Of a stretch of DNA of 29,459 bases, positions 22,566-29,459 are shown piece by piece. The DNA lies in assembly GCA_025363575.1 (NCBI GenBank), contig JANYDM010000029.1:1-29459 (forward strand), written 5' to 3'. A program made the position numbers and the translations under genes. Below the pieces are notes generated by a model. The model saw only the letters and a program-made list of their open reading frames with translations, was not told the DNA's origin and did not search any database. Numbering within the stretch: position 1 is the stretch's first letter; each line of letters starts with the position of its first letter. This DNA is from Betaproteobacteria bacterium (GTDB lineage: Bacteria > Pseudomonadota > Gammaproteobacteria > Burkholderiales > SG8-41).

Positions 22566-22591
22566 GCGGGCCGGCTTCCTGCCGGGCCCGC
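22566..22591. terminator. Strong GC hairpin between convergent genes
   Basis: GCGGGCC-GGC (22566-22575) pairs with GCC-(G)-GGCCCGC (22581-22591) around a TTCCT loop, with one bulged G. It starts just after the regulator stop and lies 23 bp before the convergent aldolase stop. No T tract follows, so it could act on both transcripts as a stability or pausing element rather than a classical terminator. Confidence 0.5.
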
Positions 22592-22613
22592 ACCTGGCCT
22601 GCCTTAATCCGTC

Positions 22614-23381
22614 TCAGCCTTTAATGCCCGCCATGCGCTTGATCGCATCGACGAACAGATCGCCGTCGGTGCCCAGCACGATGACCTGCACGCCCCGTTG
22701 GGCGACGCGCTTGCCGTATTCAACTTGGAGATTGTTGCCGATCAGCGTCATCGCATACTTGCCATGGCGACGCACAGTTGCCACCACTTGATCGAGCGCG
22801 GCGCTCATTTTCGGATCGTCGAAATCCGCGCCGGGCACGCCGAGCGAGATCGACAAATCAGTCGGCCCGAGGAAAAACACGTCGAGACCCGGCATTGCCG
22901 CCAGTGTTTCGAAGTCTGCGATGGTTGCGCTCTCTTCGAGCAGCGGAATCGCCATGACTTCGCGGTTCGCACGCTCCGCGTATGCGTCCCAGCCGCCGCG
23001 CACATAACCGGCCGCGCGTGTGATCTGGCACGCGCCGCGCTCGCCATCCGGCGCAAACTTCATCGCCTTCAGCAATTCGGCGCTGTTGTCGCGGTTCGCG
23101 TGCGGCAGCACTATGCCCGCGGCGCCAAGGTTGAGCAGCTTTTTAATCAGCGGCGCGTCGACGTCCGGCACGCGCACGAAGGGTGTGATGCCGGCCGCGT
23201 CGGCAGTGCGTATCAGATGCGCGGCGCGGTCGAGATCGAGCGCGCTGTGCTCCATGTCGATGATGACGAAGTCGAGACCGGTCGCCGCCATCATCTCGAC
23301 CACCATGGGGCTGCCAGTGAACAACAGCATACCGGTGACAGTCTTGCCGTCGCTTAAAAGTTTTCGGATGCGGTTTTGCAT
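22614..23381 (-). CDS. HpcH/HpaI-family class II aldolase
   Basis: The 255-residue TIM-barrel protein has FVIIDMEHSALDL (catalytic His and nearby acid), FVRVPDVD (substrate Arg), AAGIVLPHANRDNS, IPLLEESATIADFE (metal Glu) and FFLGPTDLSISLG (metal Asp). These are the metal and pyruvate-binding motifs of 4-hydroxy-2-oxoheptanedioate and 2-keto-3-deoxy sugar-acid aldolases, which cleave 4-hydroxy-2-oxoacids to pyruvate plus an aldehyde. In context it may supply the last C-C cleavage of an acid catabolic route. It is transcribed towards the regulator; no strong ribosome-binding site precedes the ATG. Confidence 0.9.
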   Translation of the reverse strand: MQNRIRKLLSDGKTVTGMLLFTGSPMVVEMMAATGLDFVIIDMEHSALDLDRAAHLIRTADAAGITPFVRVPDVDAPLIKKLLNLGAAGIVLPHANRDNSAELLKAMKFAPDGERGACQITRAAGYVRGGWDAYAERANREVMAIPLLEESATIADFETLAAMPGLDVFFLGPTDLSISLGVPGADFDDPKMSAALDQVVATVRRHGKYAMTLIGNNLQVEYGKRVAQRGVQVIVLGTDGDLFVDAIKRMAGIKG

Positions 23382-23471
23382 GGCGATGGATGCGACCTGT
23401 GTGGATATTGCGAAGGAAGGCGGCGAGATTACCGCGCGCGCATCGGCAGGGTCAAGGCGTTCGGGACGACG

Positions 23472-23733
23472 TCAACCGAACTTTATCTTCATCACCAGCA
23501 CTGGGCCCGCCAGCACCAGCGTGACCGCGTTGCCGATGATGACGGGCCAGGACGCTATCAGCACACCCATACACGAGCCACAACGCCACGCCCAGCGTGA
23601 ACACGCAATACATGCCGAGCGAAATGTCGTCCGCCTTGCGGCTCTTCCACGCTTTCAGGATCTGCGGCACGAAAGCGACTGTCGTCAGGATAGCGGCAAT
23701 GAATCCGATATACGTAGCGGGATAGTTCATCAT
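23472..23733 (-). pseudogene. SemiSWEET (PQ-loop) sugar transporter, frameshifted
   Basis: From ATG 23733 the frame encodes two hydrophobic helices with the PQ motif (TVAFVPQILKAWKSRKADDI; SLGMYCVFTLGVALWLVYG). It then runs into hydrophilic sequence. The third helix (VLIASWPVIIGNAVTLVLAG, then PVLVMKIKFG and a stop at 23472-23474) is found in another frame. One extra base near 23565 accounts for this: the region is 262 nt, one more than 87 codons. Corrected, it is an 86-residue three-helix SemiSWEET, which works as a dimer to move sugars across the inner membrane. It is either a natural pseudogene or a sequencing error. Confidence 0.82.
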
Positions 23734-23745
23734 TCAATGGTTTTG

Positions 23746-23775
23746 TTGTGCGGGATGGCACGGCGGGATTATATT
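23746..23775 (+). promoter_or_regulatory. Candidate sigma-70 promoter for the rightward Bug gene
   Basis: TATATT (23770-23775) matches the -10 consensus in five of six positions, and TTGTGC (23746-23751) is a weak -35 at an 18-bp spacing. It lies about 110 bp before the Bug start, which would leave a leader of roughly 100 nt. It is a pattern match only. Confidence 0.35.
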
Positions 23776-23850
23776 AACTGAAGACCCGGCAAAGATAAGG
23801 CGGCCGGTCTCCTGAAAATTCGAACAATGCCGGTCCTGGAGGAATGCACT

Positions 23851-23889
23851 ATGTGCGAGTCAGACAACCCCGCTGCGCTGCGTGCATGA
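23851..23889 (+). CDS. Possible 12-codon leader ORF overlapping the Bug start
   Basis: GGAGG lies eight bases upstream of the ATG at 23851, which encodes MCESDNPAALRA and a TGA that overlaps the Bug ATG at 23886 (ATGA). The same GGAGG is too close to the ATG at 23844 to serve that longer Bug start. The arrangement fits translational coupling through a short leader peptide. It could equally be chance. Confidence 0.35.
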   Translation: MCESDNPAALRA

Positions 23890-24860
23890 ATCGCGCGCTC
23901 TACGTTACCGGCTTGTTGTCATCGCTGGCGATTGCGTTCACGGCCGCTGCGCAAGCTGGCGCCTATCCCGATAAAGTCGTGCGCTGGGTCGTGCCCTATG
24001 CCGCTGGCGGCGGCACCGACGTCATCGCCCGGCCGCTGGCGCTTGCGATGGGAGACCTGATGGGGCAGCCCGTCGCCTATGACAATCGCGGCGGTGGCAA
24101 TGGACTGATCGCGGGTGAAATCGTCGCGCGCGCCGCACCCGACGGCTACACGCTGCTCGTCGGCAGCCCGGCAGTGATGACCGCCAATCAGAACCTCTAC
24201 GCGAAGATGCCGTTCGATCCGCTGCGCGACTTCGTTGCCATCACTAAATTCGCGAGCGTGCCCAACTTATTGATTGCGCATCCGGCGCTGCCTGCGCGCA
24301 CGGTGCAGGAGCTGATCGAATTCGCGAAAACCAATCCGGGCAAAGTGAACTGGGCATCGTCCGGCATCGGCTCCGGCGGCCATCTCGCCATCGAACTGGT
24401 GCAAAGCAAGGCCGGCATCAAGGTCGTGCATATTGCTTACAAGGGCGCAGGGCCGGCGCTGTTTGCCGTTATCAGCGGCGACGCGCAACTGATGTTCGGC
24501 GGCCCGGGCGTATTTCTGCCGCAGTTGAAAGCCGGCCGCGTGCGCGCAATGGCGATTGGCAGCCTGCAGCGCATTCCGATTCTGCCTGACGTGCCGACGC
24601 TCAACGAATCTGGTTTGCCCGGCATGGAAACGGGCTCATGGTACGGCCTGGTCGCGCCTGCCGGCACGCCCGCCCCCGTCATCAAGTCCATTCATGCGGC
24701 AGCGGTCAAAGTATTGAGCATGCCGGAAACCGCAGCGCGGCTCGCGACCGACGGCGCAATCGTATCCGGCAATACGCCCGGGCAGTTCAAGGAAGAGATA
24801 CGCGTCGAAGCCGCAATGTGGGCGCGCGTCATCAAGCAGGCCGGGATCAAGCTCGATTAG
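23886..24860 (+). CDS. Bug/TctC-family periplasmic solute-binding protein
   Basis: The 324-residue protein has a signal peptide (YVTGLLSSLAIAFTAAAQA) and the motifs YPDKVVRWVVPYAAGGGTDVIAR, AYDNRGGGNGLIAGE, AAPDGYTLLVGS, IAYKGAGPALFAVISGDAQLMF and LPDVPTLNESG. The Asp in GGGTD is present. The frame opens at ATG 23844, but that start is badly placed relative to GGAGG; ATG 23886 gives a normal signal peptide. It precedes an MmgE/PrpD gene by 88 bp, so the carboxylate it binds may be related to that enzyme's substrate. Confidence 0.92.
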   Translation: MNRALYVTGLLSSLAIAFTAAAQAGAYPDKVVRWVVPYAAGGGTDVIARPLALAMGDLMGQPVAYDNRGGGNGLIAGEIVARAAPDGYTLLVGSPAVMTANQNLYAKMPFDPLRDFVAITKFASVPNLLIAHPALPARTVQELIEFAKTNPGKVNWASSGIGSGGHLAIELVQSKAGIKVVHIAYKGAGPALFAVISGDAQLMFGGPGVFLPQLKAGRVRAMAIGSLQRIPILPDVPTLNESGLPGMETGSWYGLVAPAGTPAPVIKSIHAAAVKVLSMPETAARLATDGAIVSGNTPGQFKEEIRVEAAMWARVIKQAGIKLD

Positions 24861-24948
24861 TTGTCTCTCGCGCGCTTGCGGTCACGAATTGGCGACGCGG
24901 GATGGTTTGTGCTATTAACGCGGTTCCGCTTTTCGCAGGAAAACCGCA

Positions 24949-26430
24949 ATGGCCGACAGCCAGGAAAAATCGCTCACAGCGTACGTCGCCGAATTCATCA
25001 CGCGCACACGCACCAAAGAAATTCCCGCCGATGTGATGCACCTCGGCAAGCGCTCCATCCTCGACGGTATCGGCCTGGCGCTGGCCGGCAGTGTTGCCGA
25101 ATCCGGCCGCATTGTGCGCGCACATCTGAAGTCGCTGGGCTGCGATGTATCGAAAGGCTGCACGCTCATCGGCACCCGCATGAAAATGCCCGCACGGTTC
25201 GCGGCCTTCGCCAACGGCATTGCGATACACGCCGACGACTTCGACGACACACAGCTTGCCGTCGCCAAAGACCGCGTTTACGGCCTGCTCACGCATCCGA
25301 CCGCGCCGGCGCTGCCGCCGGTACTCGCGCTCGGCGAGCGCGACGGCAAATCGGGGCGTGAAGTGCTGACCGCTTATCAAATTGCGGTGGAGGTCGAAAC
25401 CAAGCTGTCCGAAGCGATGAATCCGCGCCACTATCAAGACGGCTTCCATAGCACCGCCACTGTCGGCAGCATTGCCGCCGGCGCAGGCGCCGCGCGGTTG
25501 CTGGGTTTCAACGTCGAGCAGACGCGCCGCACGTTGAGCATTGCCGCGAGCCAGGCCGCGGGCCTGCGCGAGAATTTCGGCACCATGATGAAACCGTTTC
25601 ACGCCGGCCGCGCATGCGAAAGCGGCGTGATCGCGGCGGAATTCGCACAGCTCGGGTTCACCGCGACACCGATCATCCTCGAAGCGGGCCGCGGCTTTTT
25701 CAAAGCGGCAGGCGGCGGCTACGACGCGGCTTCTATTGATGGCAAACTCGGCAATCCATGGTCGTTCGCGTTTCCCGGCGTATCGATCAAGCCGCATCCG
25801 AGCGGCTCGCTCACGCATCCGGGGATGGGCCTCATGCTCGATCTCATCGTGCAGCACGACATCCGGCCGGGGGAAGTCAGGAAAGTCGCCGTCGGCGTCA
25901 ACCGCCAGAACGTGAACGCGCTCATCCATAACCGGCCGGCCAACGAGCTACAGGCGAAATTCAGCATGCAGTTCTGCATGGCGATCCTGTTGCTGCGGCG
26001 CAAAGCCGGCCTCGCGGAATTCACCGACGAAGTGGTCAAGCGCGCGGATGTAAAGGCCCTGATAGAAAAAATCGACTATGGCGTGCATCCAGTGGCGGAA
26101 GCTGCGGGCTATGAAAAGATGACTACCCTTATCGACATCGAACTGGCCGACGGCCGAAAAATCAGCGGCAGTGCCGACTTCGGCAAAGGCAGCCCGACCA
26201 ATCCGATGAGCGATGACGAGCTCGCCGACAAGTTCCGTGAGTGCGCGGCGTGGGGCAATCTGCCGCATGACAGCGCGGAAAAAATCATCGACATGGTCTT
26301 CGCGCTCGAGAAGCTGAAGAGCATCCGCGAGCTTACGAAGCTGCTGCAGACCGGCGCGCGCGCTAAACCGGCGGCAAAAAAGAACAAAACGCCGGCACGC
26401 AATCGCGGCTCCAGCAAAGGCCGCCGATGA
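24949..26430 (+). CDS. MmgE/PrpD family protein (second copy)
   Basis: The 493-residue protein matches MmgE/PrpD over its length: LGKRSILDGIGLALAGS, FANGIAIHADDFDDTQ, THPTAPALPPVLALGE, GFHSTATVGSIAAGAGAA and GLRENFGTMMKPFHAGRACE. It resembles the copy at 8768-10120 in layout but differs in detail (DDFDDTQ for FDFDDTH; HPTAP for HPSGP). It ends with a ~30-residue basic tail (KPAAKKNKTPARNRGSSKGRR) absent from most relatives. GCAGGA precedes the ATG. Its stop overlaps the pdxA2-like start (ATGA), so the two are coupled. Likely a dehydratase or isomerase for a polycarboxylate. Confidence 0.9.
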   Translation: MADSQEKSLTAYVAEFITRTRTKEIPADVMHLGKRSILDGIGLALAGSVAESGRIVRAHLKSLGCDVSKGCTLIGTRMKMPARFAAFANGIAIHADDFDDTQLAVAKDRVYGLLTHPTAPALPPVLALGERDGKSGREVLTAYQIAVEVETKLSEAMNPRHYQDGFHSTATVGSIAAGAGAARLLGFNVEQTRRTLSIAASQAAGLRENFGTMMKPFHAGRACESGVIAAEFAQLGFTATPIILEAGRGFFKAAGGGYDAASIDGKLGNPWSFAFPGVSIKPHPSGSLTHPGMGLMLDLIVQHDIRPGEVRKVAVGVNRQNVNALIHNRPANELQAKFSMQFCMAILLLRRKAGLAEFTDEVVKRADVKALIEKIDYGVHPVAEAAGYEKMTTLIDIELADGRKISGSADFGKGSPTNPMSDDELADKFRECAAWGNLPHDSAEKIIDMVFALEKLKSIRELTKLLQTGARAKPAAKKNKTPARNRGSSKGRR

Positions 26431-27434
26431 GCGCCCTGCCCCGAATTGGCCTCATGCTCGGCGACATGACCGGCATAGGCCCCGAAATCAGCGCCAGGGT
26501 CCTGGCGTCGCGCATGTTCAAGCCGCTGGCCCGCATCGTTGTGATCGGTGACGCTAGAGTGCTTGCCCTCGGCGCCAAAGATGCCGGCGTCCAACTCAAG
26601 TGGAAAACCTACGCCGACGTCGATGCGATCGACTGGTCGCGCGACGAGGTGCCGCTCATCGATCTCGGCAATATTGATCCGGCCGCCATCAAGCGCGCGG
26701 AGATGTCGCCGGTTTCGGGCAAGCTGACGGGCGACACGCTGAAGTTCATGATAGATCTCGCGCTGGCCGGCAAGCTCGACGGCATCAGCTTCGCGCCGCT
26801 CAACAAAGGCGCCATGCACAAAGGCGGCTGGAAATATCACGACGAGCACCAGATGTTCGCCGCGCTGACGCAGCACGCGGGCTTCTTCGGCGAGATGAAC
26901 GTGATCAAGGAATTCGCGACTTTTCGCGTCACCTCGCATGTCGCGTTGCGCGAGGCCATCAACATGATCTCGCCGGAACGCATCACGTCGGCTATCAATC
27001 TCGCCGATGCGACGCTGCGCGCGACTGGCATCGCTGCGCCGCGCATCGCGGTTGCGGCGCTGAATCCGCACGGCGGCGAGAACGGACTGTTCGGTGACGA
27101 GGAAATCCGCATCATCCGCCCGACGGTGGACGCCGCGCGGACAACCGGCATCAACTGCGTCGGGCCGGTCTCATCGGACGTGATATTCCTGAAAGCGCTG
27201 AAAGGCGAATACGACGGCGTCGTGATGATGTATCACGACCAGGGACAGATCGCGACCAAGCTGCTCGGCTTCAACAAAGGCGTGACGGTGACAGCGGGAC
27301 TGAAAACCGTGTTCACCACGCCGGCCCACGGTACCGCGTTCGATATCGTCGGCCAGGGCAAGGCGGACACCGGTGCGCTGGAGCAGGCATTGCGGATTGC
27401 GACGAAGATGGCCGCCGCACGGCTAAAGCATTAG
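26427..27434 (+). CDS. PdxA-family 4-hydroxythreonine-4-phosphate dehydrogenase-like protein (PdxA2 type)
   Basis: The 335-residue protein has the PdxA motifs IGLMLGDMTGIGPEISARV, SFAPLNKGAMHKGG, the metal-binding His set (YHDEHQMFA; VTSHVALRE), AALNPHGGENGLFGDEE and VMMYHDQGQIATKLLGF. PdxA oxidises a phosphorylated hydroxyacid with decarboxylation; PdxA2-type paralogues act in catabolism, for example on 4-phospho-threonate or -erythronate, and usually lie in catabolic operons as here. No kinase gene is adjacent. The first motif has GDMTG in place of GDPAG/GEPAG. It is coupled to the MmgE/PrpD gene and followed by a convergent dehydrogenase. Confidence 0.9.
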   Translation: MSALPRIGLMLGDMTGIGPEISARVLASRMFKPLARIVVIGDARVLALGAKDAGVQLKWKTYADVDAIDWSRDEVPLIDLGNIDPAAIKRAEMSPVSGKLTGDTLKFMIDLALAGKLDGISFAPLNKGAMHKGGWKYHDEHQMFAALTQHAGFFGEMNVIKEFATFRVTSHVALREAINMISPERITSAINLADATLRATGIAAPRIAVAALNPHGGENGLFGDEEIRIIRPTVDAARTTGINCVGPVSSDVIFLKALKGEYDGVVMMYHDQGQIATKLLGFNKGVTVTAGLKTVFTTPAHGTAFDIVGQGKADTGALEQALRIATKMAAARLKH

Positions 27435-27532
27435 CCACCGAGGACACCGAGGACACAGAGTAAAAACAAACCCGTACCCTATGATTTTCTGATTTATTGC
27501 ATCTCTCTGCGGTCTCTGTGGCGAGTTTTTTT
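27435..27532. repeat. Inverted-repeat element between convergent genes
   Basis: The 107-bp gap between the PdxA2-like and dehydrogenase stops holds a tandem ACCGAGGAC ACCGAGGAC ACAGAG at its left, answered by CTCTGCGGTCTCTGTGGCGAG at its right (CACAGAG 27454-27460 pairs with CTCTGTG 27514-27520). Seven T follow (27526-27532). It may fold to terminate rightward transcription. Its style parallels the repeat at 7486-7626. Confidence 0.55.
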
Positions 27533-27541
27533 GCATCTGCC

Positions 27542-28612
27542 TTAAACCGCCGCGGCGATGGCGTCGCCCATTTGACTGGTCGAAGCTTGGCCCCCGAGAT
27601 CGCCAGTCAATGCTTTGCGTTCGCGGATGATCTTGTCGATGGCTTTGTCCATCAACTTCGCCGCCTCGACTGCTTTGGGCTCGGCGTGTTTGCGGCCCAG
27701 CCATTCGAACAGCATCTGGCCGGATACGATCATCGCGTAGGGATTCGCGATATTTTTTCCTGCGATGTCGGGCGCCGAGCCGTGCGTCGCCTGCGCCATC
27801 GCGCGATCGGGACCGGCCGACAATCCCGCTGCAAGGCCTAGGCCGCCGACCAATCCTGCAGCGGCGTCCGATAAGATATCGCCGAACGTGTTGGTCGTGA
27901 CAACGACGTCGAAATCCTGCGGCTTCATGACCAGTTTCGTAGCGAAAGTGTCGACGAGCACCTCGTTGTATGCGACGTCCGGAAATTCCTGCGCGACTTT
28001 GCGGCATTCTTCGGCGAACATGCCACAGCCCAGCTTGAACACCGTGTTCTTGTGCACCGCGGTGACTTTCTTGCGCGGACGCGTGCGCGCCAGCTCGAAC
28101 GACGCGATTGCCACCTTGCGCGACGCCTGACGCGTAATTACGCGCACCGAGATCGTCATGTCAGGCGACGGCCGGAATTCTCCTGAGCCTTCGAACACAT
28201 TGCGGTCCGGGGGAAAACCTTCGTTGTTCTCGCGCACGATGATGAGATCGACGTCCGGATACAGCGCCGGCAGGCCTGGCAGCGATTTCGACGGCCGGAT
28301 ATTCGCGAACAGGTCGTAATTCTTGCGCAGGATCGGATGGGGATTGATGGCGTTGGGATTGTCTTTCGGATAAGCCTGATGTCCGATCGGACCCAGCACC
28401 CAGCCATCGAGCGTAAAAAGTTTCTCGAGCGTGCCGGGTGGCAGCGTGTAGCCGAGATTGTCGAGAGCCGTCTTGCCTATCGGCATCGGGAACCATTCGA
28501 TTTCGAGGCCGGTCTTACGTGCCGCGGCCTGCATGACTTTGATTGTTTCGGGCACGACTTCGAGTCCGATGTCGTCGCCTTCGAGGATGCCTATCTTCAA
28601 TGCACGATTCAT
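27542..28612 (-). CDS. Isocitrate/isopropylmalate dehydrogenase family protein
   Basis: The 356-residue beta-decarboxylating dehydrogenase has GILEGDDIGLEVVPETIKV at the N-terminus, LFANIRPSKSLPG (Arg-rich substrate site), DLIIVRENNEGF, VTAVHKNTVFKL (catalytic Lys), DVVVTTNTFGDILSDAAAGLVGGLGL (metal Asp residues) and ATHGSAPDIAGKNIANP (cofactor loop). Members oxidise and decarboxylate malate-type acids; candidates are isocitrate, 3-isopropylmalate, homoisocitrate or tartrate. The catabolic setting and absence of leuA favour a specialised acid. The ATG at 28612 is preferred (TGGAG seven bases upstream) over a GTG at 28618. It is convergent to the PdxA2-like gene and divergent from a Bug gene. 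Confidence 0.92.
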   Translation of the reverse strand: MNRALKIGILEGDDIGLEVVPETIKVMQAAARKTGLEIEWFPMPIGKTALDNLGYTLPPGTLEKLFTLDGWVLGPIGHQAYPKDNPNAINPHPILRKNYDLFANIRPSKSLPGLPALYPDVDLIIVRENNEGFPPDRNVFEGSGEFRPSPDMTISVRVITRQASRKVAIASFELARTRPRKKVTAVHKNTVFKLGCGMFAEECRKVAQEFPDVAYNEVLVDTFATKLVMKPQDFDVVVTTNTFGDILSDAAAGLVGGLGLAAGLSAGPDRAMAQATHGSAPDIAGKNIANPYAMIVSGQMLFEWLGRKHAEPKAVEAAKLMDKAIDKIIRERKALTGDLGGQASTSQMGDAIAAAV

Positions 28613-28687
28613 TGCCACGCTCCAGATATTTTTTTATGACGTCCGTGCCTGACGCAGTGCAACGTCCGCCGGCCGCAAACCGACCGG

Positions 28688-28693
28688 TATAAT
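28688..28693 (+). promoter_or_regulatory. Consensus -10 element upstream of the last Bug gene
   Basis: A perfect TATAAT lies 30 bp before the Bug ATG. At the expected -35 distance the sequence (about 28664-28670) is a poor match, so the promoter may need an activator. The transcript start would leave a short leader containing the GAGGAGAGG ribosome-binding site. Confidence 0.5.
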
Positions 28694-28722
28694 AGTCGAA
28701 ACAACGAGGAGAGGAACACTGC

Positions 28723-29459
28723 ATGAAGTTCTCAGGACTGATCACCGTCGCAACGCCGCTCGCATTGATCGCGTTGCAGACGAGCACTCCGGCCGCCGAC
28801 TATCCGTCCAAACCCGTACGCATGCTCGTCGGCTTCGCTGCAGGCGGCGGCACCGATACTACAGCCCGCGCGATCGCGCAACCACTGTCGGAAGTGCTCG
28901 GGCAGCAGGTCGTCGTCGACAACCGTCCCGGCGCGGCCGGCAACATCGCGACGGAAATCGCCGCGCATTCGGTGCCTGACGGCTACACGCTGCTCATGGG
29001 TACGATCGCCGCCCTCGCAATCAACCCCAGCCTCTACCAGAAACTGCCATTCGATCCGGTCAAGGATTTCGAACCGGTCACGCTGGCCGTGTCGTCGACC
29101 AACGTGCTCGTCGTGCACCCGACGGTCGCCGCGAAAAACGTGAAAGAATTGATCGCGCTCGCGAAAGCGCAGCCGGACAAAATCACCTACGGGTCATCGG
29201 GCATCGGCGGCGCCGGCCATCTCGCCGGCGTCCTCTTTGACCAGCTCGCGGGCACGAAAACCGTGCATGTGCCGTATAAAGGCGGCGCGCCCGCGATGAT
29301 CGCGCTCATCAGCGGCGAAGTGCAGATGGTATTTTCGACTGCGGAAACCGCAGTGCCGCAGATGAAGTCCGGCAAAGTCCGCGCGCTGGGCGTAACGACC
29401 GCGAAACGCACTGCGCTACTGCCGGACGTACCGACGATCGCCGAAGCCGGCCTGCCCGG
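28723..29459 (+). CDS. Bug/TctC-family periplasmic solute-binding protein (partial, 3' end outside window)
   Basis: About 245 residues are present and the frame is open at the window edge. A signal peptide (ATPLALIALQTSTPAAD) is followed by YPSKPVRMLVGFAAGGGTDTTAR, VVVDNRPGAAGNIATE, VPDGYTLLMG, VPYKGGAPAMIALISGEVQMVF and LPDVPTIAEAGLP. The ligand-loop Asp (GGGTD) is present. GAGGAGAGG precedes the ATG at 28723. It diverges from the isocitrate/isopropylmalate dehydrogenase-family gene, a pairing that suggests uptake of that enzyme's substrate or a precursor. Confidence 0.92.
   Translation, partial: MKFSGLITVATPLALIALQTSTPAADYPSKPVRMLVGFAAGGGTDTTARAIAQPLSEVLGQQVVVDNRPGAAGNIATEIAAHSVPDGYTLLMGTIAALAINPSLYQKLPFDPVKDFEPVTLAVSSTNVLVVHPTVAAKNVKELIALAKAQPDKITYGSSGIGGAGHLAGVLFDQLAGTKTVHVPYKGGAPAMIALISGEVQMVFSTAETAVPQMKSGKVRALGVTTAKRTALLPDVPTIAEAGLP

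Noticed and set aside
1..29459. CRISPR array, tRNA or rRNA genes
   Set aside because: No regularly spaced direct repeats and no cloverleaf or rRNA-like stretch were recognised by eye; a dedicated scan was not possible.

Overview
The window looks like a high-GC betaproteobacterial chromosome, most probably Burkholderiales-like. The main reason is four periplasmic tricarboxylate-binding (Bug/TctC-type) proteins, a family greatly expanded in that group, set among MmgE/PrpD, enolase-superfamily and HpcH/HpaI genes, with GC-rich codon use and Shine-Dalgarno sites. No rRNA, tRNA or CRISPR array was seen.

Region 1 (1-3500) is accessory DNA. It opens with the end of a hydrophobic gene whose stop lies inside an integron attC site (129-209). 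The left end of an IS3-family element follows directly. Its orfB is cut near 1149 and joined to the 3' part of an acetyltransferase gene. A HAD phosphatase, a small P-loop kinase-like protein and a GNAT acetyltransferase follow.

Region 2 (3505-7474) is a redox/stress locus. An ECF sigma factor and its zinc-finger anti-sigma factor read rightward. Diverging from them are a Tat-exported metallophosphoesterase, a CuA-like cupredoxin (His ligand position replaced by Met), a strong terminator, a high-potential iron-sulfur protein and an outer-membrane beta-barrel protein.

Region 3 (21749 down to 7645, minus strand) is a run of 13 same-strand genes: citrate-synthase-like protein, carboxyltransferase, enolase-superfamily enzyme, sulfotransferase, Bug, aconitase-type large and small subunits, second enolase-superfamily enzyme, Bug, ICL/PEP-mutase-superfamily lyase (frameshifted), GST, MmgE/PrpD and a D-2-hydroxyacid dehydrogenase. 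A Crp/Fnr-type regulator diverges from its head. Synthase, dehydratase, hydratase and lyase together resemble a methylcitrate-cycle-like route, but the synthase has two active-site substitutions (His to Gln, Arg to His), so the real substrate is probably different. This is the best candidate for an undescribed pathway.

Region 4 (22614-29459) holds further organic-acid genes: an HpcH/HpaI aldolase, a frameshifted SemiSWEET gene, a rightward Bug-MmgE/PrpD-PdxA2 set, a convergent isocitrate/isopropylmalate dehydrogenase-family gene and the start of a fourth Bug gene. Several intergenic gaps hold inverted-repeat elements. No stretch over 300 bases lacks a feature.
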